From: Xanthocytophaga agilis
GTDB taxonomy: Bacteria; Bacteroidota; Bacteroidia; Cytophagales; 172606-1
Length of the DNA stretch: 64,000 nucleotides
Reading direction: 5' to 3'
Assembly: GCF_030068605.1 (NCBI RefSeq)
Contig: NZ_JASJOU010000009.1
Location: 124,001 to 188,000 of the forward strand
Program-made: the position numbers and the translations under genes
Shown: piece by piece, positions 54,286 to 62,645 of the stretch
Numbering within the stretch: position 1 is the first letter of the stretch
How the letters are laid out: each line of letters begins with the position of its first letter
Notes under the pieces: model-generated
The model's input: only the letters and a program-made list of their open reading frames with translations
Told to the model about the DNA's origin: nothing
The model's database searches: none

Positions 54286-55658
54286 GTAGATTGTTTATTT
54301 TCATCTGCCTCAGAAACAGTATACTTAGCTAATTCAAAATCACGTAATTGAGGTAGCACCCGGCTCATTAGGCCAACTACTCCCAGAGTCATAGTTCCTC
54401 CAAAAACAACAGATGGAACAAGACCCAGAAGCTTGGCCGCTAACCCTGATTCAAAAGAACCAATTTCGTTGGATGACCCAACAAAAATACTGTTTACAGC
54501 AGAAACCCTCCCCCTCATTTCATAGGGAATCATTAATTGTAGAATAGTACCTCTGATAACAACACTCATAGCATCCAAAGCACCACTCACAATTAATATC
54601 AGAAAAGATAAATAGAAATTTTCAGATAAAGCAAATAAGATCATACATAAACCAAAACCGGCTACATATCCAAATAATCTTTTTCCGGTATTATATAAAG
54701 GAGGTCGATGTGCAAGCACTAATCCCATTACTGCCGCTCCTACAGAAGGTGCAGCCCGAAGCAATCCTAACCGTGTAGCACCATCCTGAAGAATCCCCCA
54801 ATCTTGTGATCCAACTGTTAGAATCTTCTCGGCAAATATGGGTAAGAGAGCAACTGCTCCACCAAAAAATACGGCAAACATGTCCAATGATAATGCCCCC
54901 ATGATAATCTGGTTCCGAAAGACAAAGCGCAACCCAGCCCCAAGGCGTTCCTGCAAAGTCTCTTGCGTAATCTTATGTTCTATAGGCTTCTTAGTGATAA
55001 ACAATACACAAGCAATAGACACAATCACTAATAAAACGACTACGCCATAGGAGACTACTGTACCATAATTAAAATTAGAGGCTGTTTTACTGGAATGAAA
55101 AACATGTGGAAGCCACTTCTGTGCAATGGCATAAATAAATCCACCCAATGCAGGTCCTGAAACAGCGGCGGTTTGCCAGAAAGTACTGTTCCATGTAGCA
55201 GCATTCGCATACTGGGATTTTTCTACCAGCTCAGGCATAAAAGAGCTTACTGCCGGGCCACTAAAGGCACGGGCGATTCCTGTCATAAAGATAACGGCAT
55301 AAATAGGAAATGTGCCATATTGATGGAGGAAGTCGCCCGGTTGTAATGTAAATAAAAATAGTAATCCTGCTCCTACTAGATACCCCATCAGAGTATACAC
55401 AATCAGTTTTTTCCGACTATACAAATCTGCCAGATGTCCTCCATATAAAATGAGGGCCATAAATGGTATGGCTTCTGTTAATCCTATGAGTCCAAGAGAA
55501 AGAGGATCTTTTGTCATTTCATATATTTGCCAGCCAACAACAGTACCTTGAATCTGAATTCCTAAGGTTAAAAAGAACCGCATGGCGAGAAATAATCTAA
55601 AGTCATGATTGCGCAAAACTACATACGCATCATAGTCACTTCTGGCAGATAAAGACAT
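54282..55658 (-). CDS. MFS transporter (MFS_3/EntS-like exporter)
   Basis: 458 residues with twelve predicted membrane helices. The first cytoplasmic loop carries GGHLADLYSRKKLIV, the typical D-R/K-rich MFS motif A. The family resembles EntS-type drug or siderophore exporters (MFS_3). It is the first gene of an apparent three-gene operon: its stop overlaps the 7TMR-DISM kinase start by four bases, and the NarL-type regulator follows. This arrangement suggests that the kinase/regulator pair responds to or controls the exported compound. The substrate is not known. Confidence 0.92.
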   Translation of the reverse strand: MSLSARSDYDAYVVLRNHDFRLFLAMRFFLTLGIQIQGTVVGWQIYEMTKDPLSLGLIGLTEAIPFMALILYGGHLADLYSRKKLIVYTLMGYLVGAGLLFLFTLQPGDFLHQYGTFPIYAVIFMTGIARAFSGPAVSSFMPELVEKSQYANAATWNSTFWQTAAVSGPALGGFIYAIAQKWLPHVFHSSKTASNFNYGTVVSYGVVVLLVIVSIACVLFITKKPIEHKITQETLQERLGAGLRFVFRNQIIMGALSLDMFAVFFGGAVALLPIFAEKILTVGSQDWGILQDGATRLGLLRAAPSVGAAVMGLVLAHRPPLYNTGKRLFGYVAGFGLCMILFALSENFYLSFLILIVSGALDAMSVVIRGTILQLMIPYEMRGRVSAVNSIFVGSSNEIGSFESGLAAKLLGLVPSVVFGGTMTLGVVGLMSRVLPQLRDFELAKYTVSEADENKQST

Positions 55659-56138
55659 AAAAGATCAGAAATTGATACAAAAGCTCTAGTTAGACAGTTA
55701 AAAGCTTCTGTATCAGAAAAAGAATATATACTCAGCTACAAAGTAGATACAAAACAATAAACTTAGCAAAACTTACCTATAGTAAATCATAACTCATAGT
55801 CACTTTCATTCTGTTAAGATCGGATAGGCAGTGCTTTAACCAGCTATAGAAATACCACGTGTGGAGTAAATCACTTTTGTAGAGTGTAGAAATTATTCCT
55901 TGAAGAAGATGTCTAACACTAATCTATTTATCTTTCCTATCCCACGTTATCAGGATATTAGCATATTTCACCTACACTTTTTTTTACCTCATAATCAATT
56001 ATTTATAAAAACAAACCATACTTATTTTACCAAACAGCAGAGAAAAACCATTTATTGCCCTTTGTTTCGTATGCGTGGCACAGTTTTTTATATATAAAAG
56101 ATACATTAGTGTAAAAAACTTTTCCCAAAGGTATAAAC
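55659..56138. other. Divergent intergenic region
   Basis: 480 AT-rich bases between the MFS operon (-) and the gene at 56139 (+). A 65-codon + frame at 55900 and an overlapping minus frame look random. No repeat or clear promoter boxes were identified. Confidence 0.5.
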
Positions 56139-56591
56139 ATGGCAGTCTGTAACAAAGTATTGGACTTATATGAAGTTCAGGAAGGATATTATGCTTGTGA
56201 GAATCAAGAACAAATAGCAGACTGGTTGTTTCAACACCCTTCTCTCTATAAAAAAATTCTTGAATCTTCGGAACAGGAAGCCAATGTGTTATCACTGGTG
56301 ACATATGAGAAAGGGAGTTTCCATGTATACTTTCTGGTAAGTGAAGTGGTAATGGGAGAAAATTGTTTATGGTTATTATATGTACCAAACTATTTATCAA
56401 AACATTTCGATCTACTTTGCTTTGCCCATCAGTACACTAATATGGATATAACAGAGTTATTTTCTGATATGTCTAATCAATTTACTAGTCTTAGTGCAGA
56501 AAAAGGTCATATTCTACCTGTATCTGGCTGCAAACATTCTATTTTTACAGGTTTCATCTACGATACAGATTCTATATTTTCTAAGAATTAA
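56139..56591 (+). CDS. Protein of unknown function
   Basis: 150 residues, no signal peptide or membrane helix. The first ~115 residues look like a compact alpha/beta domain (WLFQHPSLYKKILESSEQEA; VTYEKGSFHVYFLVSEV; LWLLYVPNYLSKHFDLLCFAHQ). I recognise no family. Length, composition and the lack of competing frames support a real gene, but codon bias alone does not prove it. It is alone, with a hairpin at 56748-56780 downstream. Confidence 0.6.
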   Translation: MAVCNKVLDLYEVQEGYYACENQEQIADWLFQHPSLYKKILESSEQEANVLSLVTYEKGSFHVYFLVSEVVMGENCLWLLYVPNYLSKHFDLLCFAHQYTNMDITELFSDMSNQFTSLSAEKGHILPVSGCKHSIFTGFIYDTDSIFSKN

Positions 56592-56747
56592 GTTAATTAT
56601 CCTTTTGCCATTTTTTCAGGCTGCCAGAGAGAAATTTATCAATCTGAGCAGCCATTTCTTTATATTATATATACGTTTCCTAAATAATATCCAGTCTTAC
56701 CTATATTTCTATCTCTTACCTGTAACTTTAGAAACACTTATAAACAT

Positions 56748-56780
56748 ATCGCCTCTTATACTAGAGGTACAAGAGGCGAT
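56748..56780. terminator. Hairpin between convergent genes
   Basis: ATCGCCTCTT (56748-56757) pairs with AAGAGGCGAT (56771-56780), 13-base loop, between stops at 56591 (+) and 56810 (-). The tails are only mildly T-rich. Confidence 0.65.
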
Positions 56781-56809
56781 CTAAATTAATTATAACTAAT
56801 TACTATTCA

Positions 56810-57397
56810 CTACATATTCTCTCTGGTTACACCCATCTGTTCTACATGTTGCAAATGATTCTTCAATACAGGAAGTGTCTTCGTTGCAAATGCTTTGATT
56901 TCAGGATCTGTAGCTTCTTGAGAAGCTTCTTCAAACTCTTCTACATCTTCTTTATGATCTTTTTTCATTTTGCTGATATAAGCATCATCGAAGTCTTTAC
57001 CAGATTTATCTTTCAAATCATTTACTACTTGTTGATGTTTGTCTATCAATGCTTCCGGTAAAGAAATATTTTTAGAAGCAGCCAACGCCTTTAGTTCCTT
57101 ATTGGCTTTTCCATGATCTTTAATCATCATTTGTGCAAATTCTTTCACTTTAGGAGAAGAGCCTTTCTGAAGTGCCATGTTTGCTAATTGAACTTCAAGC
57201 ATTCCACCACTGGCAGCTTCTATCATAAACTCTGCATCATCTTCTTTTTTATCAGCTACATTTCCAGAAGAGGTAGCCTCAATCCGTTCTTCATTCTGAT
57301 CTTCAGTAGTTTTCTTTGTATCTTCACGATTGGGTGATGGATCACATGCAAATAATAACCCTCCCAATGCCATTGTTAATAAGATTTGCGTTTTCAT
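56810..57397 (-). CDS. DUF4142 lipoprotein
   Basis: 195 residues. A lipoprotein signal (LLTMALGGLLFAC) precedes an acidic Thr/Glu-rich linker and a DUF4142 domain (residues ~60-190) with FMIEAASGGMLEVQLANMA, FAQMMIKDHGKANKELK and LPVLKNHLQHVEQM, a ferritin-like four-helix pattern with conserved His residues. DUF4142 proteins are exported; their biochemical role is not settled. It is transcribed alone, convergent with the unknown gene at 56139. Confidence 0.9.
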   Translation of the reverse strand: MKTQILLTMALGGLLFACDPSPNREDTKKTTEDQNEERIEATSSGNVADKKEDDAEFMIEAASGGMLEVQLANMALQKGSSPKVKEFAQMMIKDHGKANKELKALAASKNISLPEALIDKHQQVVNDLKDKSGKDFDDAYISKMKKDHKEDVEEFEEASQEATDPEIKAFATKTLPVLKNHLQHVEQMGVTRENM

Positions 57398-57838
57398 AAT
57401 TATTCCTTAGTTTAAGATTAACGATTCTAGATTGTATTTTCAATCTTTCATAAAAATCTGTGAAAAAAGTATTCCCACAGAGCTCTCTACTTACCTCAAA
57501 CTACCTGTATTCATAGCTAAAAGACACATTATGGATACATTTATCCTATTTTCAACCACATGTATTCTGTTTCTATTTGTACAAATAGCTAGTATACTAC
57601 ACCGAAAAACTGTAGAAACATTTCCACTCAGCAGGAAGAAAAGATCTGATGCTACCAGCATTTTTCATATTTCTCAAGTTCTGTTTTACAAATTAATATT
57701 TCATAAAACAATTAATTTGCAGGTCGGTTAGTATCTCCTGCTCTATCGAAAATATTTGCAGTTTCATATAATTTTCCTTTTCAAATCTGGCAAAGCTATT
57801 TATATTCCCGCCTGCATTCCATCTTTAATCCAAACTAT
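57398..57838. other. Intergenic region with a possible short frame
   Basis: 441 bases between a divergent pair. A + frame from ATG 57531 (66 codons to 57731) encodes one hydrophobic segment (FILFSTTCILFLFVQIAS) and could be a small membrane protein, but nothing else supports it, so I do not list it as a gene. Confidence 0.4.
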
Positions 57839-60004
57839 ATGAAACGACTCTTTCTCACTCTGGCAATGCTGTCTACTATATTTGCAGTGCATAGTCAACA
57901 AAAAAAGCCAGTTGCAAAAAAAACTAAAAAAACGCCTGTGACTACTCCTGTATCTTCCGATAAGCTTCAATATCCCAAAACTCAGAAGATTGAACATACT
58001 GATACATATCATGGTACAACTGTAGCTGATCCTTACCGATGGCTTGAGAATGATACAGCCAAAGCTGTAAAGGATTGGGTTACGGCAGAGAACAAAGTAA
58101 CTTTCAGCTATCTGGATAAAATTCCTTACCGAAAAGACTTTCAAAAAGCAATTGAAAAGGTATATAACTATCCCAAATATTCTGCGCCATTTCGCAAAGG
58201 TGAATGGTTTTACTTTTATAAAAATGATGGATTACAAAATCAGTCTGTTCTTTATCGGCAGCAGGGACTGGAAGGTGCGCCAGAACTGGTAATTGATCCA
58301 AACAAACTCTCTCCGGATGGAACTACACGCCTTACTAACTTTTCTCTTTCCAAAGATGGAAACTATGCAGGTGTTGGTCTTTCAAAAGGGGGATCTGACT
58401 GGCAGGAATACTATGTAATGGATACAAAGACCAAACAGAATCTGGCAGATAAGCTGGAATGGGTAAAGGTGTCCGGAATTTCATGGCAGGGAAATGGCTT
58501 CTATTACAGCCGTTATCCGAAACCAGAAGGTAGTGAACTAGCTGCTAAAAATGAAAATCATCAGGTATGGTTTCATCAGGTAGGTACAGATCAATCTGCA
58601 GATAAGCTTGTATTCGAAGACAAAAACAATCTTCAGCGATTCCATATTACCCAAACAACAGAAGACGAGAAATTTGTTATATTGAATATAAGTGACAGAA
58701 GCAAAGGGCTGGATGGAAATGCTGTTTATTATATGGATGATTTCAAAGGTCGGTTTGAACCTATGATTCAGGAAATTACCAATAACAGTTATGATGTAAT
58801 TGACAATGATGGCAAAGAATTGATTGTATTAACCAATGATGGAGCTCCTAACTACAAAATTGCCCGATTTAATACAGAAACCAGTACCTGGAAAACTATT
58901 ATCACTGAAAGAAGTGCAGTTTTAACCAATGCTACCATTGCAGGAGGTAAACTATTTGTTTCCTATCTACAGGATGTAACCAGCCATGTGTTTGTGTATG
59001 ACCTAATGGGTAATCTGGAAAATGAGATCCAGCTGCCTGGCCCTGGTACAGCAAGTGGATTTGGAGGAGACAAAGATGATACTTTTGTGTTTTACACATT
59101 TACTTCTTTTACTTACCCTCCCACTATCTACAAATATGATATTGCGACTAAGAAGAGTGAAGTATTCAGAAAGCCAGAAATACAATTTAATCCAGAAGAT
59201 TACGAGACCAAACAGGTATTTTATCCCAGTAAAGACAATACCAAAATACCTATGTTCATTACCTATAAAAAAGGAATGAAACTTGATGGTAACAATGTGA
59301 CACTTTTGTATGGATATGGTGGCTTTAATATAACCCTTAACCCATCATTCAGTCCGTTCTTAATCCCCTTCCTGGATCAGGGAGGCGTGTATGCACAGGC
59401 TAATCTACGTGGTGGCGGCGAATATGGAGAGAAGTGGCATGAACAAGGAATGAAGCTTAAAAAACAAAATGTTTTTGATGATTTTATCAGTGCCGGGGAA
59501 TATCTGATTAGTGAAAAATACACATCAAAAGAAAAACTGGCGATCCGGGGAGGTTCAAATGGAGGTTTGCTTGTTGGTGCGGTAATTAATCAGAGACCAG
59601 ACCTATTTAAAGTTGCCATCCCTCAGGTAGGTGTAATGGATATGTTACGCTTCCACAAATTTACGATTGGATGGAACTGGATTGCAGATTATGGCTCTGC
59701 CGACAATGCTGAAGAGTTTAAAGTATTATATGGTTACTCTCCTATCCATAATATAAAAGAAGTAGCTTATCCGGCAACCTTGATTACAACAGCAGATCAT
59801 GATGACCGGGTAGTACCAGCTCACTCGTTTAAATATGCTGCTACACTACAGGAAAAACAAAAAGGAACTGCTCCTGTTCTTATTCGTGTAGATGTAAACT
59901 CAGGACATGGAGCATCCAATACACAAAAGAATATTGAAACTACAGCAGATATCTATTCATTTATATTCTATAACATGAATGTAAAACCTGTGTTCCCACA
60001 ATAG
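57839..60004 (+). CDS. Prolyl oligopeptidase (S9A family), exported
   Basis: 721 residues. A signal peptide (FLTLAMLSTIFAVHSQ) and Lys/Thr/Pro-rich linker lead into the S9A beta-propeller domain (residues ~80-440), beginning ADPYRWLENDTAKAVKDWV. The C-terminal alpha/beta hydrolase domain has Ser in RGGSNGGLLVGA (near residue 570), Asp in ADHDDRVVPAHS (near 652) and His in NSGHGASN (near 688). The triad is complete, so it should cut short peptides after proline, here in the periplasm. It is followed by a strong terminator, so the next gene is probably separately transcribed. Confidence 0.96.
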   Translation: MKRLFLTLAMLSTIFAVHSQQKKPVAKKTKKTPVTTPVSSDKLQYPKTQKIEHTDTYHGTTVADPYRWLENDTAKAVKDWVTAENKVTFSYLDKIPYRKDFQKAIEKVYNYPKYSAPFRKGEWFYFYKNDGLQNQSVLYRQQGLEGAPELVIDPNKLSPDGTTRLTNFSLSKDGNYAGVGLSKGGSDWQEYYVMDTKTKQNLADKLEWVKVSGISWQGNGFYYSRYPKPEGSELAAKNENHQVWFHQVGTDQSADKLVFEDKNNLQRFHITQTTEDEKFVILNISDRSKGLDGNAVYYMDDFKGRFEPMIQEITNNSYDVIDNDGKELIVLTNDGAPNYKIARFNTETSTWKTIITERSAVLTNATIAGGKLFVSYLQDVTSHVFVYDLMGNLENEIQLPGPGTASGFGGDKDDTFVFYTFTSFTYPPTIYKYDIATKKSEVFRKPEIQFNPEDYETKQVFYPSKDNTKIPMFITYKKGMKLDGNNVTLLYGYGGFNITLNPSFSPFLIPFLDQGGVYAQANLRGGGEYGEKWHEQGMKLKKQNVFDDFISAGEYLISEKYTSKEKLAIRGGSNGGLLVGAVINQRPDLFKVAIPQVGVMDMLRFHKFTIGWNWIADYGSADNAEEFKVLYGYSPIHNIKEVAYPATLITTADHDDRVVPAHSFKYAATLQEKQKGTAPVLIRVDVNSGHGASNTQKNIETTADIYSFIFYNMNVKPVFPQ

Positions 60005-60027
60005 TGCTCACACTCTTTTAAAGTGTT

Positions 60028-60056
60028 CAAAAGCCTCGCCCAAAGCGAGGCTTTTG
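60028..60056 (+). terminator. Terminator of the prolyl oligopeptidase gene
   Basis: An exact 12-bp stem CAAAAGCCTCGC (60028-60039) / GCGAGGCTTTTG (60045-60056) with a 5-base loop, followed by CTTTTCTAT. Confidence 0.9.
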
Positions 60057-60175
60057 CTTTTCTATATCTGTGTTTACTTTTTAAAATAACACAGACAAAA
60101 ATAGAAAGGTACTCTTTCTTTACCCTACAGAGCAGAGAAAACAAATACTACTCACTCATTTTAACTGCCTCTTCC

Positions 60176-61588
60176 ATGAAATCAATTTTACTTTCGGTAA
60201 TCTTTCTCAGTTTTGCTCATGTCACTGTTTGGGCTCAGAATGAAAAAAGCGTATTTACAACTCATGGTGGAGCTGTAAATGCATTTACCAGAGATTATCA
60301 AAGTATCGGCATTAATCCTGCTAGTCTCGGACTCAAACATACTTATAAAATTGCCTTTTCATTTGGAGAACTTGGTGCAGGTCTAGGCTCCAGGTCATTG
60401 ACTCAGTCTCAACTCAACAAGTTTGTTACGGCTATTGATGAAACTCCTACATCTGAAGAAAGACAATCGTTTGTAGATGCCTTTGCCAATACAAATGCAC
60501 TCAACTTAACTACAGATGTAACTCTTTGGGGTTTCTCTATTCAAATACCTAAAGTTGGTCGCGTTGCGGTTAGTAACAGACAGAGAGTACTCACTCACAT
60601 CGGCCTCAACAAAACATTTGCAGAAATCCTTTTTTTGGGAAAAAATGCTTCTATCTATCAGGACCCAACCTTTCAGGATAAGGTACTGGACAATGAACCT
60701 CTTGTATCCAGTGCATTTTCAGGAAGCAAGCTACAAATTGCAGCATTTACTGAATGGAATTTTGCATATGGTGTAACTGTACTTGACCAAGATGACTGGA
60801 AACTGGCAGTTGGCCTAGGATACAAGTATGTACAAGGGATCGGTGTTCTGGACTTTGTTGCACAGGATGGTAAATTGCGGGCTTACAATGCAATGTCTGC
60901 TGTCTTTGGCGTTGATTATGGAGATCTGCCAACAAATGATCCTAACTTTAATTATGTTTCAGAAAAAGGGAACTTTCCTTTTTACAAGCCCGCAGGTGCA
61001 GGACATGGATTTGATATTGGTTTATCAGCAGAGATTGGAGAGAAAGTGAAAGCCAGTTTGTCTGTGACAGATATAGGAAATATAAAATGGAAAAATAATT
61101 TGTTACAGGCACAAGATCAACCATTACAACCTATACAATCTGATGGGATGCAAACATTTAATATTTTTAGCCAGGCTGCTACAGTTTTAGGAGATGGGAT
61201 GCTTACTTATCAGTCAGGAGGTACTTATACGGCTTCGTTGCCAACACAACTCCGTGCAGGAATAGGTTTCTCGCCAAATGAAAAAATAGATATGGGAGTT
61301 GACTTTGCTCTTCCTTTAAATGATGTAGCAGGTAATCTGCCTGAATACTATGCAGGTATAGGCATTGGATACAAACCTGTATCTTTTATTCGAATCAATA
61401 CTGGGGTTACCTCGGGAGCTGGCTATAGCATAAATGTACCAGTTGGCATTAACTTTGACTTTGGCACTTATGAATTTGGATTTGGGACACGGAGTGTCAA
61501 TGGCTGGCTCACAGAGAAAAATCCGTATATATCAGCTCTTTTTGGAGTACTCCGGTTCAAAATTGGTAAAATTGAAAGTGAGGAATAA
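60176..61588 (+). CDS. DUF5723-family outer-membrane protein
   Basis: 470 residues from ATG 60176, which starts a signal peptide (SILLSVIFLSFAHVTVWAQ); an open frame from 60023 runs through the terminator and is rejected. The mature protein resembles the DUF5723 family and long-chain fatty-acid-transporter-like barrels: GINPASLG near the N-terminus (the NPA motif), many aromatic beta-strands (WNFAYGVTVL, LAVGLGYKYVQGIGVLDF, FRINTGVTSGAGYSINVPVG-type) and a C-terminal strand ending in FGVLRFKIGKI. It is likely a beta-barrel in the outer membrane. The function is unknown; a link to gliding or type IX secretion proteins of the PorV type is only a structural analogy. Confidence 0.85.
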   Translation: MKSILLSVIFLSFAHVTVWAQNEKSVFTTHGGAVNAFTRDYQSIGINPASLGLKHTYKIAFSFGELGAGLGSRSLTQSQLNKFVTAIDETPTSEERQSFVDAFANTNALNLTTDVTLWGFSIQIPKVGRVAVSNRQRVLTHIGLNKTFAEILFLGKNASIYQDPTFQDKVLDNEPLVSSAFSGSKLQIAAFTEWNFAYGVTVLDQDDWKLAVGLGYKYVQGIGVLDFVAQDGKLRAYNAMSAVFGVDYGDLPTNDPNFNYVSEKGNFPFYKPAGAGHGFDIGLSAEIGEKVKASLSVTDIGNIKWKNNLLQAQDQPLQPIQSDGMQTFNIFSQAATVLGDGMLTYQSGGTYTASLPTQLRAGIGFSPNEKIDMGVDFALPLNDVAGNLPEYYAGIGIGYKPVSFIRINTGVTSGAGYSINVPVGINFDFGTYEFGFGTRSVNGWLTEKNPYISALFGVLRFKIGKIESEE

Positions 61589-61601
61589 AATTACCCATAT
61601 A

Positions 61602-61641
61602 TAAAAGATCCCTCCAAACTTACTTTCAGAGGGATCTTTTA
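61602..61641. terminator. Bidirectional terminator
   Basis: An exact 13-bp stem TAAAAGATCCCTC (61602-61614) / GAGGGATCTTTTA (61629-61641) with a 14-base loop, between the stops at 61588 (+) and 61644 (-). Confidence 0.9.
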
Positions 61642-61643
61642 TA

Positions 61644-62459
61644 TTATTTTGCTTCAATTGGATCTTTACCTTTTTTGGGCATCTCCCTGCTATCCTCCTC
61701 TTCTTGAGCTGTTTGCCGGTACGGACTGTGTAATCGTACAGGACGTCCGCTTTTCTTAGCCATACGCAGATTCAGGATTTCAACACCTAAAGCAAAAGCC
61801 ATAGAGAAGTATACATATCCCTTAGGTACATGTGCCCCAAAAGATTCAGCAATCAGTAAAACGCCAATCATTACAAGGAATGATAAAGCAAGCATTTTAA
61901 TGGTTGGCCTTTTATTCACAAAGTCGGCAATAGCACCAGAGAAAATTAGCATAATGATTAATGCAATGACAACTGCAGTAACCATGATGATTACCTGATC
62001 TACCAAACCAACAGCGGTAAGAATAGAATCGAATGAAAAAACAATATCTATTAATACAATCTGAACTATAGCGGAAGCCAAACTCAGCCTACGCTTACTT
62101 TCAGATACGGTTTCTTCCTCCCCCTCCAGTTTTTCGTGGATCTCGGTTGTACTTTTATACAGAAGAAATAATCCTCCTGATAACAATATCAAATCTCTGC
62201 CACTAAATCCGTGTCCTAATAAGGTAATTATAGGGTCTTTCAGACTTACCAGCCAGGATATGCCGAAAAGAAGTGCGATACGAACAAAAAGTGCCAGTAT
62301 AATACCTGTTGACCGAGCTTTCTTTTGCTCTTCACGAGGCAAACGGTCAGCCAGAATAGAAATAAAAATAATATTATCAATCCCTAGTACAATCTCTAAC
62401 GCTGTCAGAGTTAACAGACTGACCAATCCTTCAGTAGTAAGCAGAACTTCAAAGTTCAT
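61644..62459 (-). CDS. TerC-family integral membrane protein
   Basis: 271 residues with about seven membrane helices and a charged C-terminal tail. The two family motifs are present: ALEIVLGIDNIIFISIL in helix 1-2 and DIVFSFDSILTAVGLVDQ in the centre, with the acidic residues thought to bind metal. TerC proteins are linked to metal-ion (manganese or calcium) export during protein secretion, and in some bacteria to tellurite resistance; nothing here distinguishes these. It lies 186 bases downstream of the AsmA-like gene on the same strand. Confidence 0.94.
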   Translation of the reverse strand: MNFEVLLTTEGLVSLLTLTALEIVLGIDNIIFISILADRLPREEQKKARSTGIILALFVRIALLFGISWLVSLKDPIITLLGHGFSGRDLILLSGGLFLLYKSTTEIHEKLEGEEETVSESKRRLSLASAIVQIVLIDIVFSFDSILTAVGLVDQVIIMVTAVVIALIIMLIFSGAIADFVNKRPTIKMLALSFLVMIGVLLIAESFGAHVPKGYVYFSMAFALGVEILNLRMAKKSGRPVRLHSPYRQTAQEEEDSREMPKKGKDPIEAK

Positions 62460-62645
62460 TGGAGAAAATTAAATGTGACTTTAAAAAAACGGTTTTGAAT
62501 GGTCGAAAGTTTTCGAATAGTATGCAAAGCTATCATATCACAGGTTGATGGCCAAATTTAGTTTCAGTAACCTGACAGTTTTGTCAAATTTCATCTTTTA
62601 CATCAACAGTAAGAACCTGAAAATTAATCACTCAGAAACATTCCA

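Noticed and set aside
57531-57731. 66-codon + frame with one hydrophobic segment
   Set aside because: Only the hydrophobic stretch supports it; the tail is irregular and no start signal is seen. Noted under the intergenic entry.
60023-60175. N-terminal extension of the DUF5723 gene
   Set aside because: The extension would cover the terminator of the upstream gene, and the signal peptide begins at 60176.
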